Counted from the stretch's first letter, positions 26,034 through 35,453 are shown. The stretch: 64,000 nucleotides of DNA from Halorussus ruber (GCF_004765785.1 NZ_SBIT01000001.1:186001-250000), one strand, 5' to 3'. Notes: generated by a model from the sequence alone, not told the origin. Translations and numbers: made by a program.

Positions 26034-26486
26034 ATGACTGATCCGCGTTCGGTAACGATGGACGACGAAGAGCGCGACAACTTCCTCGAACCCGGGGGCA
26101 CGGGCGTCCTCTCGTTCGCACGGGGCGAGGAGTCGCCTTTCTCGCTCCCGGTGTCGTACGGCTACGACGTGGCCGAGGGCCACTTCTACTTCCGACTCGC
26201 GTTCGGGCCGGACGCCGGAAAGGCCGAGGTGGTCGAGGAGGGCGCGTCGGTGTCGTTCGTCGCCTACGCCGACACCGACTCGGGGTGGCGGAGCGTGGTC
26301 GCGTCGGGCGAGTTGAGCGAAATCTCCGAGGACGCGCTCGACCCCGAGGTCGGCGAGGCGATGCAGCGAATCGAACTCCCGCTAGTGGACGTGTTCGAGC
26401 GCAACCCCCGCGAGGTGAGCTTCCGGTTCTTCCGACTCGACCCCGAGGAACTGACCGGGCGAAAGGAGGCAGTCGCCGAGTACTAA
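26034..26486 (+). CDS. Pyridoxamine 5'-phosphate oxidase-like flavin-binding protein
   Basis: 150 residues from MTDPRSVTMDDEERDNFLEP. The split beta-barrel flavin fold is suggested by GTGVLSFARGEESPFSLPVS, GHFYFRLAFGPDAGKAEVV and VSFVAYADTDSGWRSVVASG. Small haloarchaeal PPOX proteins bind FMN, F420 or heme; the substrate is unknown. The last 11 codons and the stop lie in the first unit of a perfect 32-bp triplication, so the extra units fall outside the protein. Divergent from rfcL. Confidence 0.8.
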   Translation: MTDPRSVTMDDEERDNFLEPGGTGVLSFARGEESPFSLPVSYGYDVAEGHFYFRLAFGPDAGKAEVVEEGASVSFVAYADTDSGWRSVVASGELSEISEDALDPEVGEAMQRIELPLVDVFERNPREVSFRFFRLDPEELTGRKEAVAEY

Positions 26487-26550
26487 CCGGGCGAAAGGAG
26501 GCAGTCGCCGAGTACTAACCGGGCGAAAGGAGGCAGTCGCCGAGTACTAA
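26455..26550 (+). repeat. Perfect 32-bp tandem triplication at a gene end
   Basis: Three identical 32-base units (26455-26486, 26487-26518, 26519-26550), each starting CCGGGCGAAAGGAGGCAGTC and ending GAGTACTAA. The first unit is the coding end of the PPOX-like gene with its stop codon; the others are untranslated copies. Their perfect identity points to a recent slippage or duplication event. Confidence 0.95.
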
Positions 26551-26565
26551 CCGACCGGCGAACTG

Positions 26566-28020
26566 CTACGGCAGGTGTTCGGAGACGAACCCGTGGCCGT
26601 ACTGCTCGATGGCACGGATAATCGGCCGCGCCGAAATCCGGCGCACGATGGACTTCTCGGGCGGGCTGCTCCCGGCCAGCGAGGTCTTCCATCCGGTCTT
26701 CTCCTGCAGTCGGGACCGCTCGCGCTCGGCGGCCGCGACGGTCTCCTCGACAGGCATCGACTTCACGACCCCGTCGTGCATCAGCAGTTCGCCGTCCACG
26801 ATGACGGTGTTCGCGTCGCCGCCCGTTATCGTGTTCGTGAGGAGCGACGGCAGGTTGCTGAAGGGTTCGTGTCGCCGCGCGTCCACGTCGAAGAGGACGA
26901 CGTCCGCGCGCTTTCCGGCTTCGAGACTCCCGATTTCGTCGTCCATGCCCAGCGCGCGGGCGGCGTCGATGGTTAGCATCTTCACCAACTTGTAGGAGGA
27001 CAACTGGTGGGCACCGTACTCGAAGTTCGCCAACAGTCGGGCGTGTTTTGCCTCCTGGATGATGTCCCAGCAGTCGAACCAGAAGGGGTCGTCCAGACCG
27101 AGCGCGACGTTCGCACCGGCCTCTCGGAGCGCCGGGAGCGGGAACCACGTCTGGGCACCGGCCCGGAAGTAGCTGTAGACGGTCGCGCAGTGGAGGACGT
27201 GGGCACCCGACTCCGCGATTCGGCGGGCGTCGTCCTCGTCGGCGTGGAGCAGGTGGGTCAGCAGGGTGCGCTCGTCGAGGAGGTCCAGTTCGTCGAGCAA
27301 GGCGATGGGGTCGTCGGCCCCGCTCGCGGCCGCCATCGTGTCGGCCTCCGGGGTGTCGTAGAGGTGGGTGTGGAGGCGCAGGTCGGGGTAGTATCGCCGG
27401 AGGTCGGCGACGCCCTCCCAGAGCTTGCGCGAACAACCGACCTCGCCGCCGGGGGCGATGCTGGCGGTCACGCGCCCGTCGTAGGTGTCGTGGTACTCCT
27501 CGATGAACGACCGGGCCTCGGCGAGTTGCTCCGCGGGCGACTCGGGCTTGAGCAGGTCGGCGAGTTCGGGACCGATGACGCCTCTGAGGCCGGACTCGCC
27601 CACCGCCTCCGCGCCGATTTCGGGCGTGAAGTCCATCGCGTTGACCGTCGTAATCCCGTTGGTCAGTTGCCGAAGGCAGGCGAGTTCCCACCCCGCCTCG
27701 AAGAAGGAGTCGCCGAGTTCCTTCTCCGCGTTGTGGTACAGGCTGATGGCCTCCCGCAGGAGGTGGTCGCCGTCGAGGTCACTGAACAGGCCGCCGACCA
27801 GCGCGAAGTCGGTGTGGCGGTGGGCGTCGATGAGACCCGGAATAGCGATCTGGCCGTCGGCGTCGATGACGCGGTCGGCGTCGGCCCGGCGGTCGGCCTC
27901 CTCGGTCGGTTCGACCGCGGTAATCTCGCCGTCCTCGACTCGGATGGTCCCCTCTCGCAGGATGCGGTTCTCCTCGTCCACGGTCACGACCGTCGCGTCG
28001 TGAATCACGAGTTCGCTCAT
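26566..28020 (-). CDS. Amidohydrolase family protein (SsnA/chlorohydrolase-like)
   Basis: 484 residues, TIM-barrel metal-dependent hydrolase. Metal-site residues visible: H67 and H69 in DAHRHT, a His in RLHTHLYDTP, a His in LLTHLLHADE, and the Asp in ALGLDDPFWFD. This matches the cytosine deaminase/5'-methylthioadenosine deaminase/SsnA branch. The exact substrate is not evident; a deaminase of purine-type compounds is the best guess. Single gene, divergent from the acetyltransferase gene, with its 3' end next to the 32-bp repeats. Confidence 0.85.
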   Translation of the reverse strand: MSELVIHDATVVTVDEENRILREGTIRVEDGEITAVEPTEEADRRADADRVIDADGQIAIPGLIDAHRHTDFALVGGLFSDLDGDHLLREAISLYHNAEKELGDSFFEAGWELACLRQLTNGITTVNAMDFTPEIGAEAVGESGLRGVIGPELADLLKPESPAEQLAEARSFIEEYHDTYDGRVTASIAPGGEVGCSRKLWEGVADLRRYYPDLRLHTHLYDTPEADTMAAASGADDPIALLDELDLLDERTLLTHLLHADEDDARRIAESGAHVLHCATVYSYFRAGAQTWFPLPALREAGANVALGLDDPFWFDCWDIIQEAKHARLLANFEYGAHQLSSYKLVKMLTIDAARALGMDDEIGSLEAGKRADVVLFDVDARRHEPFSNLPSLLTNTITGGDANTVIVDGELLMHDGVVKSMPVEETVAAAERERSRLQEKTGWKTSLAGSSPPEKSIVRRISARPIIRAIEQYGHGFVSEHLP

Positions 28021-28142
28021 CTGATAGTTCTGTCTCGGCTCACGTCGTCTCGACTAGAAAAAAGTTGTGTGTTTGATAAAACTGCGCTACCGGCTGTCGA
28101 GTCCGGACAACGCTTTTATTTCGCCCCTCCGACGCCCCTCCT

Positions 28143-28754
28143 ATGTTTCCGGAGCGAATCGACACCGACCGTCTCCTGCTGGAACGGCTCTGTCACGAGA
28201 ACGTGGATTCGCTCGCGCTCTACGACTGCTTCGCCGCGGGCGTCGCGGACGAGGAGGTCTTCGAGTACGTTCCCCAAGAACCGTGGCAGACGCCCAAGGA
28301 GGCCCACGACCGAATCGAGGACGCCGAGGAAGGGTGGCGGGATGGAACCGCGGCAGAGTACGTGGTCCGGCCGAAAGACGGCGAAGAGCGGGCCGGTGAA
28401 ATCGCTGGCACGGCCCACCTCCACTGCGAGTGGGAGCGCCGAACCGGGAGACTCGGTCTGGTTCTGTGCAAGCCCTTCTGGGGCCGAGGCTACTCCGGCG
28501 AGCGCGCCGCGGCCCTACTGGAACTGGCGTTCGACCGCCTCGACCTCGAACTCGTGACCGCGGGCTACAACGAGGGCAACGAGAAGTCCGAACGCGCCAT
28601 CGAGAAGTACGTCGAGCGATTCGGGGGGCAGTACGACGGCGTCCTCCGGAACTGGGTGCCGATGGGTGACGAAGTAGACGACCTGCACCGCTACACCGTC
28701 ACGCGAGAGCAATGGAAGCAAGCCGTCGCATCCGAAAGAGACGACCAATCATGA
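28143..28754 (+). CDS. GNAT family N-acetyltransferase (RimJ/RimL-like)
   Basis: 203 residues. The opening FPERIDTDRLLLERLCHENV is typical of RimJ/RimL-type acetyltransferases. The acetyl-CoA-binding loop is LCKPFWGRGYSGERAAALLE (Q/R-x-x-G-x-G/A pattern), and ELVTAGYNEGNEKSERAIEK is the conserved motif B. Targets could be a protein N-terminus or a small molecule. Its stop overlaps the start of the next gene (ATGA), so the two are co-translated. Confidence 0.82.
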   Translation: MFPERIDTDRLLLERLCHENVDSLALYDCFAAGVADEEVFEYVPQEPWQTPKEAHDRIEDAEEGWRDGTAAEYVVRPKDGEERAGEIAGTAHLHCEWERRTGRLGLVLCKPFWGRGYSGERAAALLELAFDRLDLELVTAGYNEGNEKSERAIEKYVERFGGQYDGVLRNWVPMGDEVDDLHRYTVTREQWKQAVASERDDQS

Positions 28755-28981
28755 CGACCCAGCGATTCGACGTTCACGACCATCGCCACGCGCTGAAACT
28801 CCACAAGGACACGGGCAAGACGCAGTTGTGGGAGAACAAAAGAGAGTTAGCCTGCCCGGCCTGCGAGGAGGCCTTCTCGGACCTGCTCGTCTCCGAGAAG
28901 CGCCACAACAGCTTCAACCCGCCCGAGGGCCGGTTCTGCGTGGTCCGAGAGGAGGGCCGGATTCTGGTCTTCACTCACTGA
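28751..28981 (+). CDS. Small CxxC protein (DUF7385-like)
   Basis: 76 residues from MTTQRFDVHDHRHALKLHKD; the start is fixed by the ATGA overlap with the acetyltransferase. One Cys pair (CPACEEAF, about residues 35-38) and several His residues suggest metal binding. Similar haloarchaeal proteins are annotated as flagella cluster proteins of unknown function; my match is from memory. The 3' end overlaps the converging amidohydrolase gene by 11 bases. Confidence 0.65.
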   Translation: MTTQRFDVHDHRHALKLHKDTGKTQLWENKRELACPACEEAFSDLLVSEKRHNSFNPPEGRFCVVREEGRILVFTH

Positions 28982-30236
28982 CGGCGGGGTCGGCGTCGTC
29001 CGCGCGGTCCGGCGAGTCTGCGTCGTCGGCCCGAGCGTTCGTCGCCTCGACGCGGTCGCCCAGTCGGTCCAGCGACGACCCGGCGACGACGTCCCCGCCC
29101 TTGAGGACCGCCTCGGGTTCGCCGAGCGCGGCGGTGTCTTCGAGGGGATTCTCGTCCAGCACGAGGAAGTCGGCGAACGACCCGGATTCGAGGGTTCCGG
29201 CCTCCTCCAGACCGACGACCTCCGCCGCGCGGCCGGTCATGGCGACGATGGCGTCCATCGGGTCCATCCCGTACTCGGTCATGAACGAGATTTCGGTGGC
29301 GTTCGCGCCGTGGTAGTTGAACGGCGTCCCGGCGTCGGTGCCCCCGACGATGTCGACGCCCGCCTCGACCGCGGCCTCGAACGACTCGATGTGGCGCTCG
29401 TAGACGGTGTGGGTTTTCTGGACGCTCTCGTCGGTGGCGTGGTCGGCGTTGCGCACGATTCGGTAGGGCGCGGAGAGCGTCGGGACCAGCACCACGTCCT
29501 CGGCCACGAGGAGTTCGATGGTCGCGGCGTCGAGGAAGGTGCCGTGTTCGATGGTGTCCACGCCCGCCCGAATCGCGGCCCGAGCGCCCTCTGCGCCGTG
29601 GGCGTGGGAGGCGACGTGGACGCCCCGGCGGTGGGCCTCGTCCACGAGGGCGTCCATCTCCTCTTGGGTGAACGCGGGGGAGTTGGGGTCCGTGCCGGGC
29701 GTGGTCACCCCGCCGGTCGCCATGAACTTGATGAACTCCGCGCCCTTCTTGACCTGCTCGCGGACCGCGCGTCGGCACTCTGTCGGGCCGTCTACCTCCC
29801 GGCCGAGGTGGTGGCCGTGCCCGCCCGTGATGGTGATGGAGCGACAGTTTGCGACCATCCGCGGGCCGGGCACGTCGCCGCGCTCTACGTGTTCGGCCAG
29901 CACCACGTCGAGGTCGCGCGCCCCCATCGCTCGGACGCCGGTGACCCCCGATTCGAGCGTCTCGCGGGCGTTCTTGGCCTCGGTCAGCATGAGTTCGCCG
30001 TCGCTCATCGCCACCACGTCGGCCACGCTGGCCTCGCCGGACAGCGAGAAGTGGACGTGAGCGTCCACGAGTCCGGGCACGACGGTCCTGCCCCCGAGGT
30101 CGTAGACTTCCTCGTCGTCTCCGGGTTCCGCGTCGCCGACCGCCTCGACCCGGCCCGACTCGGGGTCGAACCGAAGCGACGCCTCCTCGTACACTTCACC
30201 GGTCCCGTCGAGAATACGGGCGTCACGAACAATCAT
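28971..30236 (-). CDS. Amidohydrolase family protein (imidazolonepropionase/prolidase-like)
   Basis: 421 residues. H60 and H62 in VDAHVHFSL, a Lys in FIKFMATGGV (possible carboxylated metal bridge), SHAHGAEG, VDTIEHGTF and the catalytic Asp in GGTDAGTPF are all present. The fold matches the Sgx9260/prolidase branch, which cleaves Xaa-Arg or Xaa-Pro type dipeptides and similar amides. The C-terminal 35 residues are acidic and low-complexity (DDADSPDRADDADPAVSE). It converges with the small CxxC gene and overlaps it by 11 bases. Confidence 0.85.
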   Translation of the reverse strand: MIVRDARILDGTGEVYEEASLRFDPESGRVEAVGDAEPGDDEEVYDLGGRTVVPGLVDAHVHFSLSGEASVADVVAMSDGELMLTEAKNARETLESGVTGVRAMGARDLDVVLAEHVERGDVPGPRMVANCRSITITGGHGHHLGREVDGPTECRRAVREQVKKGAEFIKFMATGGVTTPGTDPNSPAFTQEEMDALVDEAHRRGVHVASHAHGAEGARAAIRAGVDTIEHGTFLDAATIELLVAEDVVLVPTLSAPYRIVRNADHATDESVQKTHTVYERHIESFEAAVEAGVDIVGGTDAGTPFNYHGANATEISFMTEYGMDPMDAIVAMTGRAAEVVGLEEAGTLESGSFADFLVLDENPLEDTAALGEPEAVLKGGDVVAGSSLDRLGDRVEATNARADDADSPDRADDADPAVSE

Positions 30237-30371
30237 TTGTGGTATATTTCCCGTCCGTGGCCTTGAATCCCGCGGAGAGCGGCGATATTCTCACGGGATT
30301 TAAGACCGAACCAGTCGGTCGGCTGTCGAGAGGCCACAAGATACTCCACCCGTCGCTGGCAGGTGGCCGGT

Positions 30372-30965
30372 ATGCCAACGACGCAAGACGCATCTGTGCG
30401 GGACGACGGTCTCGGTCTCGGCGGACTCCTCGCCCGCGGCGCAATCGGCGGTGCCAGCGCGTGGCTGGTCGGCTATCTGGTCGCGTACGTCTGGAAGGCC
30501 CAAGCCGTCTCCGAATCGCTCCGGGGCGTCGGCTTCGTCTCGGAACTGCTCGGCGGCGAGGCGATTCCGGCGTGGAAGGGCGTGACGTGGCTCTTCCTGA
30601 ACGCCCACTTCGTCGCCACGCGGATTCCGACCATCGCGGGCGGGACCCGGACGACCAACTTCGTCACGGGCGAGGGCGGCTCGACGCTCCTGCTCGCGCT
30701 CCCCGCCCTGCTGTTGGTCGTCTCCGGCGCAGTCGCGGCCTACGGGAGAGGCGGTGGCCCCCTCGACGGGGCGAAAACCGGTGGGAGCGTCGTACTCGGC
30801 TATCTCCCGCTCTCGACGGGGGCCGCGTTCCTCACCTCCCACGCCATCGGCGACACGCAGGCGGCTATCTCGCCCGACCCCGTGACCGCGATTCTCCTCG
30901 CAGGCGCGGTCTACCCCCTCGTCTTCGGGAGCGTCGGCGGCGCGCTGACGGAAATCGCCGAGTAA
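30372..30965 (+). CDS. Polytopic membrane protein, unknown function (DUF7978-like)
   Basis: 197 residues from MPTTQDASVRDDGLGLGGLL. Five hydrophobic stretches are visible, including AIGGASAWLVGYLVAYVW near residue 30, LLLALPALLLVVSGAVAAY near 110, and PVTAILLAGAVYPLVFGSVG near 175. No catalytic motif was seen. It resembles haloarchaeal DUF7978 membrane proteins, an uncertain match. Divergent from the amidohydrolase gene; 30966-31166 downstream shows nothing. Confidence 0.65.
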   Translation: MPTTQDASVRDDGLGLGGLLARGAIGGASAWLVGYLVAYVWKAQAVSESLRGVGFVSELLGGEAIPAWKGVTWLFLNAHFVATRIPTIAGGTRTTNFVTGEGGSTLLLALPALLLVVSGAVAAYGRGGGPLDGAKTGGSVVLGYLPLSTGAAFLTSHAIGDTQAAISPDPVTAILLAGAVYPLVFGSVGGALTEIAE

Positions 30966-31166
30966 TCGGTGATTCGGACTTTATAAGCGCCAGCCACTCG
31001 CGGCCCAATCGCAGACCAACCGCCGTTCAACTGCGGTCCAACGGACCAGCGACTACCGATTACAGCGCGTGACGAGCGCGTTACGTCTCGTGTGCAAGTG
31101 CCTAACAGGCGAACCCAGACAAAACGTTCCCGCCCCGTTAAATGTTGTCTCAACTACTATTCGGTG

Positions 31167-31274
31167 ATGGAAGTCTGGTGCGACTACTGCGAGGACGAAC
31201 AGGAAGTCGTCAGAACGGTCTCGTGGCAACCCGACCACTGTGCGGTGTGCGGAAATCAGATAGAGACGTCGTAG
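31167..31274 (+). CDS. 35-residue zinc-finger microprotein
   Basis: MEVWCDYCEDEQEVVRTVSW followed by QPDHCAVCGNQIETS. The two CxxC knuckles (CDYC and CAVC, 18 residues between them) form a treble-clef or zinc-ribbon-like site. Such very small zinc proteins are a recognised class in haloarchaea and some regulate swarming or biofilm formation. The start is the Met just before the first knuckle. It converges with the acetyltransferase gene 7 bases on. Confidence 0.7.
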   Translation: MEVWCDYCEDEQEVVRTVSWQPDHCAVCGNQIETS

Positions 31275-31281
31275 CGAGTCG

Positions 31282-31920
31282 TTACTCCAACTTCCGAGCG
31301 ACCATCTCGCCCCAGTGTTCGAAGCCGTGTCGCTCGTAGAACGCTCCCGCACGGTCGTTTTCGCGGTCCACGTCCAGCACTAATCGGTCGAGCGGGAGGT
31401 CCTGCTCCTCGGCGACTTCGACGGCGGCCGCCATCAAGTCGTCGGCGACGCCGGTACCGCGGTACTCCGGCCGGACGTAAATCTCGTTCAGCACCGCGGC
31501 GTCCCAAATCATCGCCAACTGCTGTGGCAGGACGAAGACGTAGCCAGCGAGCGCGTTCGTCTCGTTCTCGCTCTCGCCGACAGTCTCGCTTTCGCCGACG
31601 TTTTCGTCGTCTTGAGCATTCTCTTCGTTTCCTTCAGAATTACTATCCGTTCCCTCGACAATCTCTGCAACCGTCACGCACCGGGGATTGTGCTTCGTAC
31701 ACCAGAACACCCAGTCGAGGTATCGCTCGCCGTACTCGTTGGTGAGTTTCTCCTCGTAGACGGACTGCTTGTCGTCGCCGCCGGTGCCCGACCCGAGGCC
31801 CAGCTCGAAGGCGCGCTTGAGGTCCCAGAGGTCCTCGGGGTCGCGGTCCGGGTCGTAGGGTCGGAGTCGAACGTCGTTCCCCTCGGTCGCGGACTCGTCG
31901 CTCGTGTTCCCGTCGGTCAT
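31282..31920 (-). CDS. GNAT family N-acetyltransferase with acidic insertion
   Basis: 212 residues. The acetyl-CoA site is VRPEYRGTGVADDLMAAAVE, preceded by NEIYV and followed by LVLDVDRENDRAGAFYERHG, the standard GNAT motifs A and B. An acidic insert with repeated VGESE units (about residues 90-120) splits strands before motif A; it is probably a surface loop adapted to high salt. Substrate unknown. Converges with the zinc microprotein. Confidence 0.8.
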   Translation of the reverse strand: MTDGNTSDESATEGNDVRLRPYDPDRDPEDLWDLKRAFELGLGSGTGGDDKQSVYEEKLTNEYGERYLDWVFWCTKHNPRCVTVAEIVEGTDSNSEGNEENAQDDENVGESETVGESENETNALAGYVFVLPQQLAMIWDAAVLNEIYVRPEYRGTGVADDLMAAAVEVAEEQDLPLDRLVLDVDRENDRAGAFYERHGFEHWGEMVARKLE

Positions 31921-31977
31921 GGCTGGTGGTGGTCCGCGAAGGCGTTTAGCGGTTGCGAGTTCGGGGCGGACGAAACG

Positions 31978-32736
31978 CTACTCCCGCCGTCGCTCCATCC
32001 AGACCCGCATCCCGACCACCGAGTAGCCCGTCAGCGCGAGGAGCGCCCGCTCCCCGGTGTAGGCGATAGGGAAGAGTCGCTCGACCTGTTGCTCCTCAGC
32101 GCCCTTCTTCGGGTCGATGCCCGTGCTGTAGTGGGTGTTGTCGGTCGTGGGCGCGGGTTTCGAGTCGCCTCCGCTGGCACCGCCGCCGGAGCTACCGGCT
32201 CCTCCGGCGCTCCCGCCACCCGACGCGCCCGACCCGGCGTCCGGACCGGCGCTCGTGGCGGGGTCGGGCACGAGCGAGTCCACGAGGGCTTGGACGTCGA
32301 CCGTCACCAGCGTCTGGACGAACCCCTCCGTGGTCGAGTAGAACACTTTGCCCGAGAAGGTGTAGAACCGGTCGTGGACCGGGTAGAGGAGGTTCGCGCC
32401 GTTGAAGAAGGCGTCGAGGCCGATGCCCGCGAAGGCGACCGCAACCACGCTGACCCACGCGACTCGGACGCCCCGGGGTCCCCACCGCGAGCGAAGGCGC
32501 GCCTCCTCGCGGTATCTCAGGTCCCACCAGAGGAGCGCACCCCCGAGGAGTGGCAACAGCAGAGTGTGGAAGGCCGCCCGGTGCGCGCCCTCTATCCAGA
32601 ACCCGAGAAACACGTCGAAGTCCACCAGCGCTGTCGCCGCCATCACCACCGCCACCGCCTTCCCGTCGAAGTACTCGGCCAACAGCGCCGTCCCCACGAG
32701 GCCCGCGAGCGCGACGTGAACCACCGTCGATGGCAT
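31978..32736 (-). CDS. YdjM-like membrane-bound metal-dependent hydrolase
   Basis: 252 residues from MPSTVVHVALAGLVGTALLA, with an alternative Met two codons upstream. The pattern PSTVVHVALAG, DFDVFLGF and EGAHRAAFHTLLLPLL matches the YdjM/DUF457 family, in which His and Asp near membrane helices bind metal. A long Gly/Ser linker (about residues 160-200, mostly G, S and A) precedes a last transmembrane helix. Function unclear (LexA-regulated in bacteria). 57 bases separate it from the acetyltransferase gene downstream on the same strand. Confidence 0.7.
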   Translation of the reverse strand: MPSTVVHVALAGLVGTALLAEYFDGKAVAVVMAATALVDFDVFLGFWIEGAHRAAFHTLLLPLLGGALLWWDLRYREEARLRSRWGPRGVRVAWVSVVAVAFAGIGLDAFFNGANLLYPVHDRFYTFSGKVFYSTTEGFVQTLVTVDVQALVDSLVPDPATSAGPDAGSGASGGGSAGGAGSSGGGASGGDSKPAPTTDNTHYSTGIDPKKGAEEQQVERLFPIAYTGERALLALTGYSVVGMRVWMERRRE

Positions 32737-32910
32737 CTGCACCTACATGGGTTGTCAAGATGTATCAAGATTTGCCCTCGCGCGCTCGGCGACGAGCGAA
32801 TCGCTACGCCCGCCACTCGCCGGGGCGACGTATCAGCCTCGCGGGCTGTTCGACGTTCGCCGAACCCCGATTTCGATACCCTTTTCCGCCAGACTCGCGC
32901 ACACCGGACC

Positions 32911-33624
32911 ATGACCGACGCCACCGACCCCCGCGAGGACCTCGCCGAGCGCATCGCGGGCGAAATTACCCTCTCGGAGGACCCCGGCGCGACCCTCCGC
33001 AAGTGGCGCACCGACTTCGGCGTCTCCCAGACCGACCTCGCAAATCACCTCGACGTCTCCTCGTCGGTCGTCAGCGACTACGAGTCCGGGCGGCGCGAGA
33101 GTCCGGGCATCGGCGTCGTGGCCCGCATCGTGACCGCGCTGTTGGACATCGACGAGCGCCGCGGCGGCGACCGCATCCGCCAGTACGCCAGAGTCCTCTC
33201 GGCGGGGTTCGAGAGCGACATCGTGAGCGACCTGCGGGAGTACCCCACGCAGGTCTCGCTCGACCGGTTCTACGAGACGGTGGGCGCGACCGAACTCTCG
33301 GAGGGCGACCAGCGCCACGTCACCGGCCACACCGTCATCGACAGCATCGAGGCCATCACGCGCCTCTCCAGCGAGGAGTTCTATCGCCTCTACGGCCAGA
33401 GTACGAGCAGGGCGCTGATGTTCACCAACGTCACGCGAGGCGAGTCGCCCCTCGTCGCCATGCGCGTGGTCAACCCGACGCCGAACGCGGTGGTCCTCCA
33501 CGGCCTCGACCGCGAGGACCTCTGGGAACACGCCCCGAAGATGGCCCGCCTCGACGGCTTCTCGCTGGCGATTACGAACGAACCCATCGACGACGTGCTG
33601 AAGGCACTCCGGGAGTTTCCGTAA
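32911..33624 (+). CDS. XRE-type helix-turn-helix regulator
   Basis: 237 residues. The helix-turn-helix is GATLRKWRTDFGVSQTDLAN, then HLDVSSSVVSDYESGRRESP (about residues 26-66). The remaining 160 residues form a conserved archaeal domain (EAITRLSSEEFYRLYGQSTS, then VMRVVNPTPNAVVLHGL-like text). Upstream 32743-32910 probably holds the divergent promoter shared with the YdjM-like gene. No cofactor motif seen; the regulated genes are unknown. Confidence 0.8.
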   Translation: MTDATDPREDLAERIAGEITLSEDPGATLRKWRTDFGVSQTDLANHLDVSSSVVSDYESGRRESPGIGVVARIVTALLDIDERRGGDRIRQYARVLSAGFESDIVSDLREYPTQVSLDRFYETVGATELSEGDQRHVTGHTVIDSIEAITRLSSEEFYRLYGQSTSRALMFTNVTRGESPLVAMRVVNPTPNAVVLHGLDREDLWEHAPKMARLDGFSLAITNEPIDDVLKALREFP

Positions 33625-33863
33625 TCGGACGGCCGCTCGACCGTAAGACGCCTCTCCGCGGACGGTCGCGTTCGAGCCGGGAAAGTGGTGGTAACTTCTC
33701 GCAAAGGTATTTCGATACAACGCCTTTTTCCGATTGATACACCTGGCCTCTCGGTATATCCGACCGTGATTCGGAATACCGAAAACGACGGTACTGACCT
33801 CGAAAGTGACACAGTGTTTCGAAAGGCCTCGACAAAGTCGGCCGCTTCACCGGATACCGGAGA

Positions 33864-35453
33864 ATGAAGACGTGGTACCTTTTGGGCCTCGACGAGGGCT
33901 CGTGGTCGGACAGAATCCTGTTCTTCGTAGCGATGGCCGTGATGCTCGCTCTCGGCGGGTTGGGGTTCCTGAACCCGTCGTTACTGAGTAGCACGCTCAC
34001 GGGCGCGAAGACGTGGGTTCTCGATTACTTCGGCTGGTGGTTCATCCTCCTCGGATTCCTCCTGCTCGTCGTCGTCCTGCTGATGGTGTTTTCCCGGTAC
34101 GGGCAACTCCGAATCGGTGGTCCCGATGCCGAACCGGAGTTCGGCCTGTTCTCGTGGCTGTCGATGGTGTTCACCGTCGGGTTCGGTGCGTCCATTCTCA
34201 TCTGGGGCGTCGCGGAACCCGTCTCCATCGTCACCAATCCGCCACCGAAGCCGTACCCGGTCCAAGGCGCGTCCGTGGAGTCGATGGCGCTGGCGTTCAT
34301 GTTCGTTCACGAGGTGTTCCCCGGCCTGGCGATGTGGTACCTCCCGGTCGCAATGGCGTTCGGCATCATCGTCTACACCGACGGCGTCGGCGATTACAAG
34401 ATAAGCTCGATGCTCACCGCCATCGTGGACGAGGACCGCATCCCGGGCCTCTACTGGGCGGTCGATTTGGCCGCGGTCGTCGCGACCATCGGCGGAATCT
34501 CGACGACGCTCGGGTTCAGCGCGCAGACGATGGCGGCCATCCTCGGCCGGGTGTTCGACCTCGAAGCGACGGTCCTGACGTACGCGGTCTTCGCGCTCAT
34601 CGGGGTCGTCTTCCTCGGCGACGTCTGGCTCGGTCTCAGGAAGGGAATCCGCAACGCCGCCCGCGTGACCATGTTGTTCATCGGCATCTCGATGGCGCTG
34701 CTCGTCGTGGCGGGACCGACCGTCTTCATGTTCGAACTCGGTCTGGACGCCACGGGCGTCTGGCTCAGCGAGATGTTCCGCCTGATGCTCTACACCGCGC
34801 CGACGTCCGAGGGTAACTGGGCGGCCAACTGGACCGGATTCTGGTGGGCGTGGTGGGCCGCTTGGAGCATCTTCGTCGGCAGTTTCGTCGCCCGCGTCTC
34901 GAAGGGACGGACCATCCGCGAGATGTTCGTCGTACTCGTCGTGGTACCGACGCTGCTCACGTGGGTCCAGCATCTACTCATCGGCGGGTGGGTGCTCGCA
35001 CCGGGGTACCAGCAACCGGTCGCCGGAGCCATGGCCGCTGCTGGCAAGCCCGCGGCCATCGCAAAGGCCCTGCAAATCACCTCCTTCGGGACGGTACTGG
35101 CGGTACTGTTCGTGTTCGTCATCGCGGGGTACATCGTCACCTCGCTCGACTCGGCGGTGTTCATGATCTCCGCGATCACGCTCGGCGACGAGAATCCCAA
35201 CCCCCGAAACCGTGCGTGGTGGGGCGCGCTACTGGCCTTCTTCGGGATGATGTCGCTCGAACTCGAAGAGTTCGGCTCCATTCAGTCGCTCTCGGTCACG
35301 ATGGCGCTTCCGTTCTCGATACTGCTACTCGTTATCCTGTACGGGAGTTACGTCGTCGCGAAGAGACACGTGCGGAACGACGGCGAGACCCACGTGGAGT
35401 CCGACACGTTCCTCACCCGACAGTCGGATTCGAGCGCGCCGAGCGACGACTGA
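33864..35453 (+). CDS. BCCT family transporter (betaine/choline/carnitine type)
   Basis: 529 residues, 12 predicted transmembrane helices. The BCCT signature is FWWAWWAAWSIFVGSFVARV with SKGRTIREM, and the aromatic box is provided by its Trp residues. The substrate-site helix reads FGASILIWGVAEP. BCCT carriers import glycine betaine, choline, carnitine or ectoine with Na+ or H+, serving osmoprotection. The N-terminus is short, without the long sensor tail of BetP. Upstream 33625-33863 is a plain promoter region. Confidence 0.92.
   Translation: MKTWYLLGLDEGSWSDRILFFVAMAVMLALGGLGFLNPSLLSSTLTGAKTWVLDYFGWWFILLGFLLLVVVLLMVFSRYGQLRIGGPDAEPEFGLFSWLSMVFTVGFGASILIWGVAEPVSIVTNPPPKPYPVQGASVESMALAFMFVHEVFPGLAMWYLPVAMAFGIIVYTDGVGDYKISSMLTAIVDEDRIPGLYWAVDLAAVVATIGGISTTLGFSAQTMAAILGRVFDLEATVLTYAVFALIGVVFLGDVWLGLRKGIRNAARVTMLFIGISMALLVVAGPTVFMFELGLDATGVWLSEMFRLMLYTAPTSEGNWAANWTGFWWAWWAAWSIFVGSFVARVSKGRTIREMFVVLVVVPTLLTWVQHLLIGGWVLAPGYQQPVAGAMAAAGKPAAIAKALQITSFGTVLAVLFVFVIAGYIVTSLDSAVFMISAITLGDENPNPRNRAWWGALLAFFGMMSLELEEFGSIQSLSVTMALPFSILLLVILYGSYVVAKRHVRNDGETHVESDTFLTRQSDSSAPSDD

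Noticed and set aside
31612-33624. A 670-codon plus-strand frame read as one protein
   Set aside because: Only its last 237 residues (from 32911) form the XRE regulator. The rest is antisense to the acetyltransferase and YdjM-like genes.
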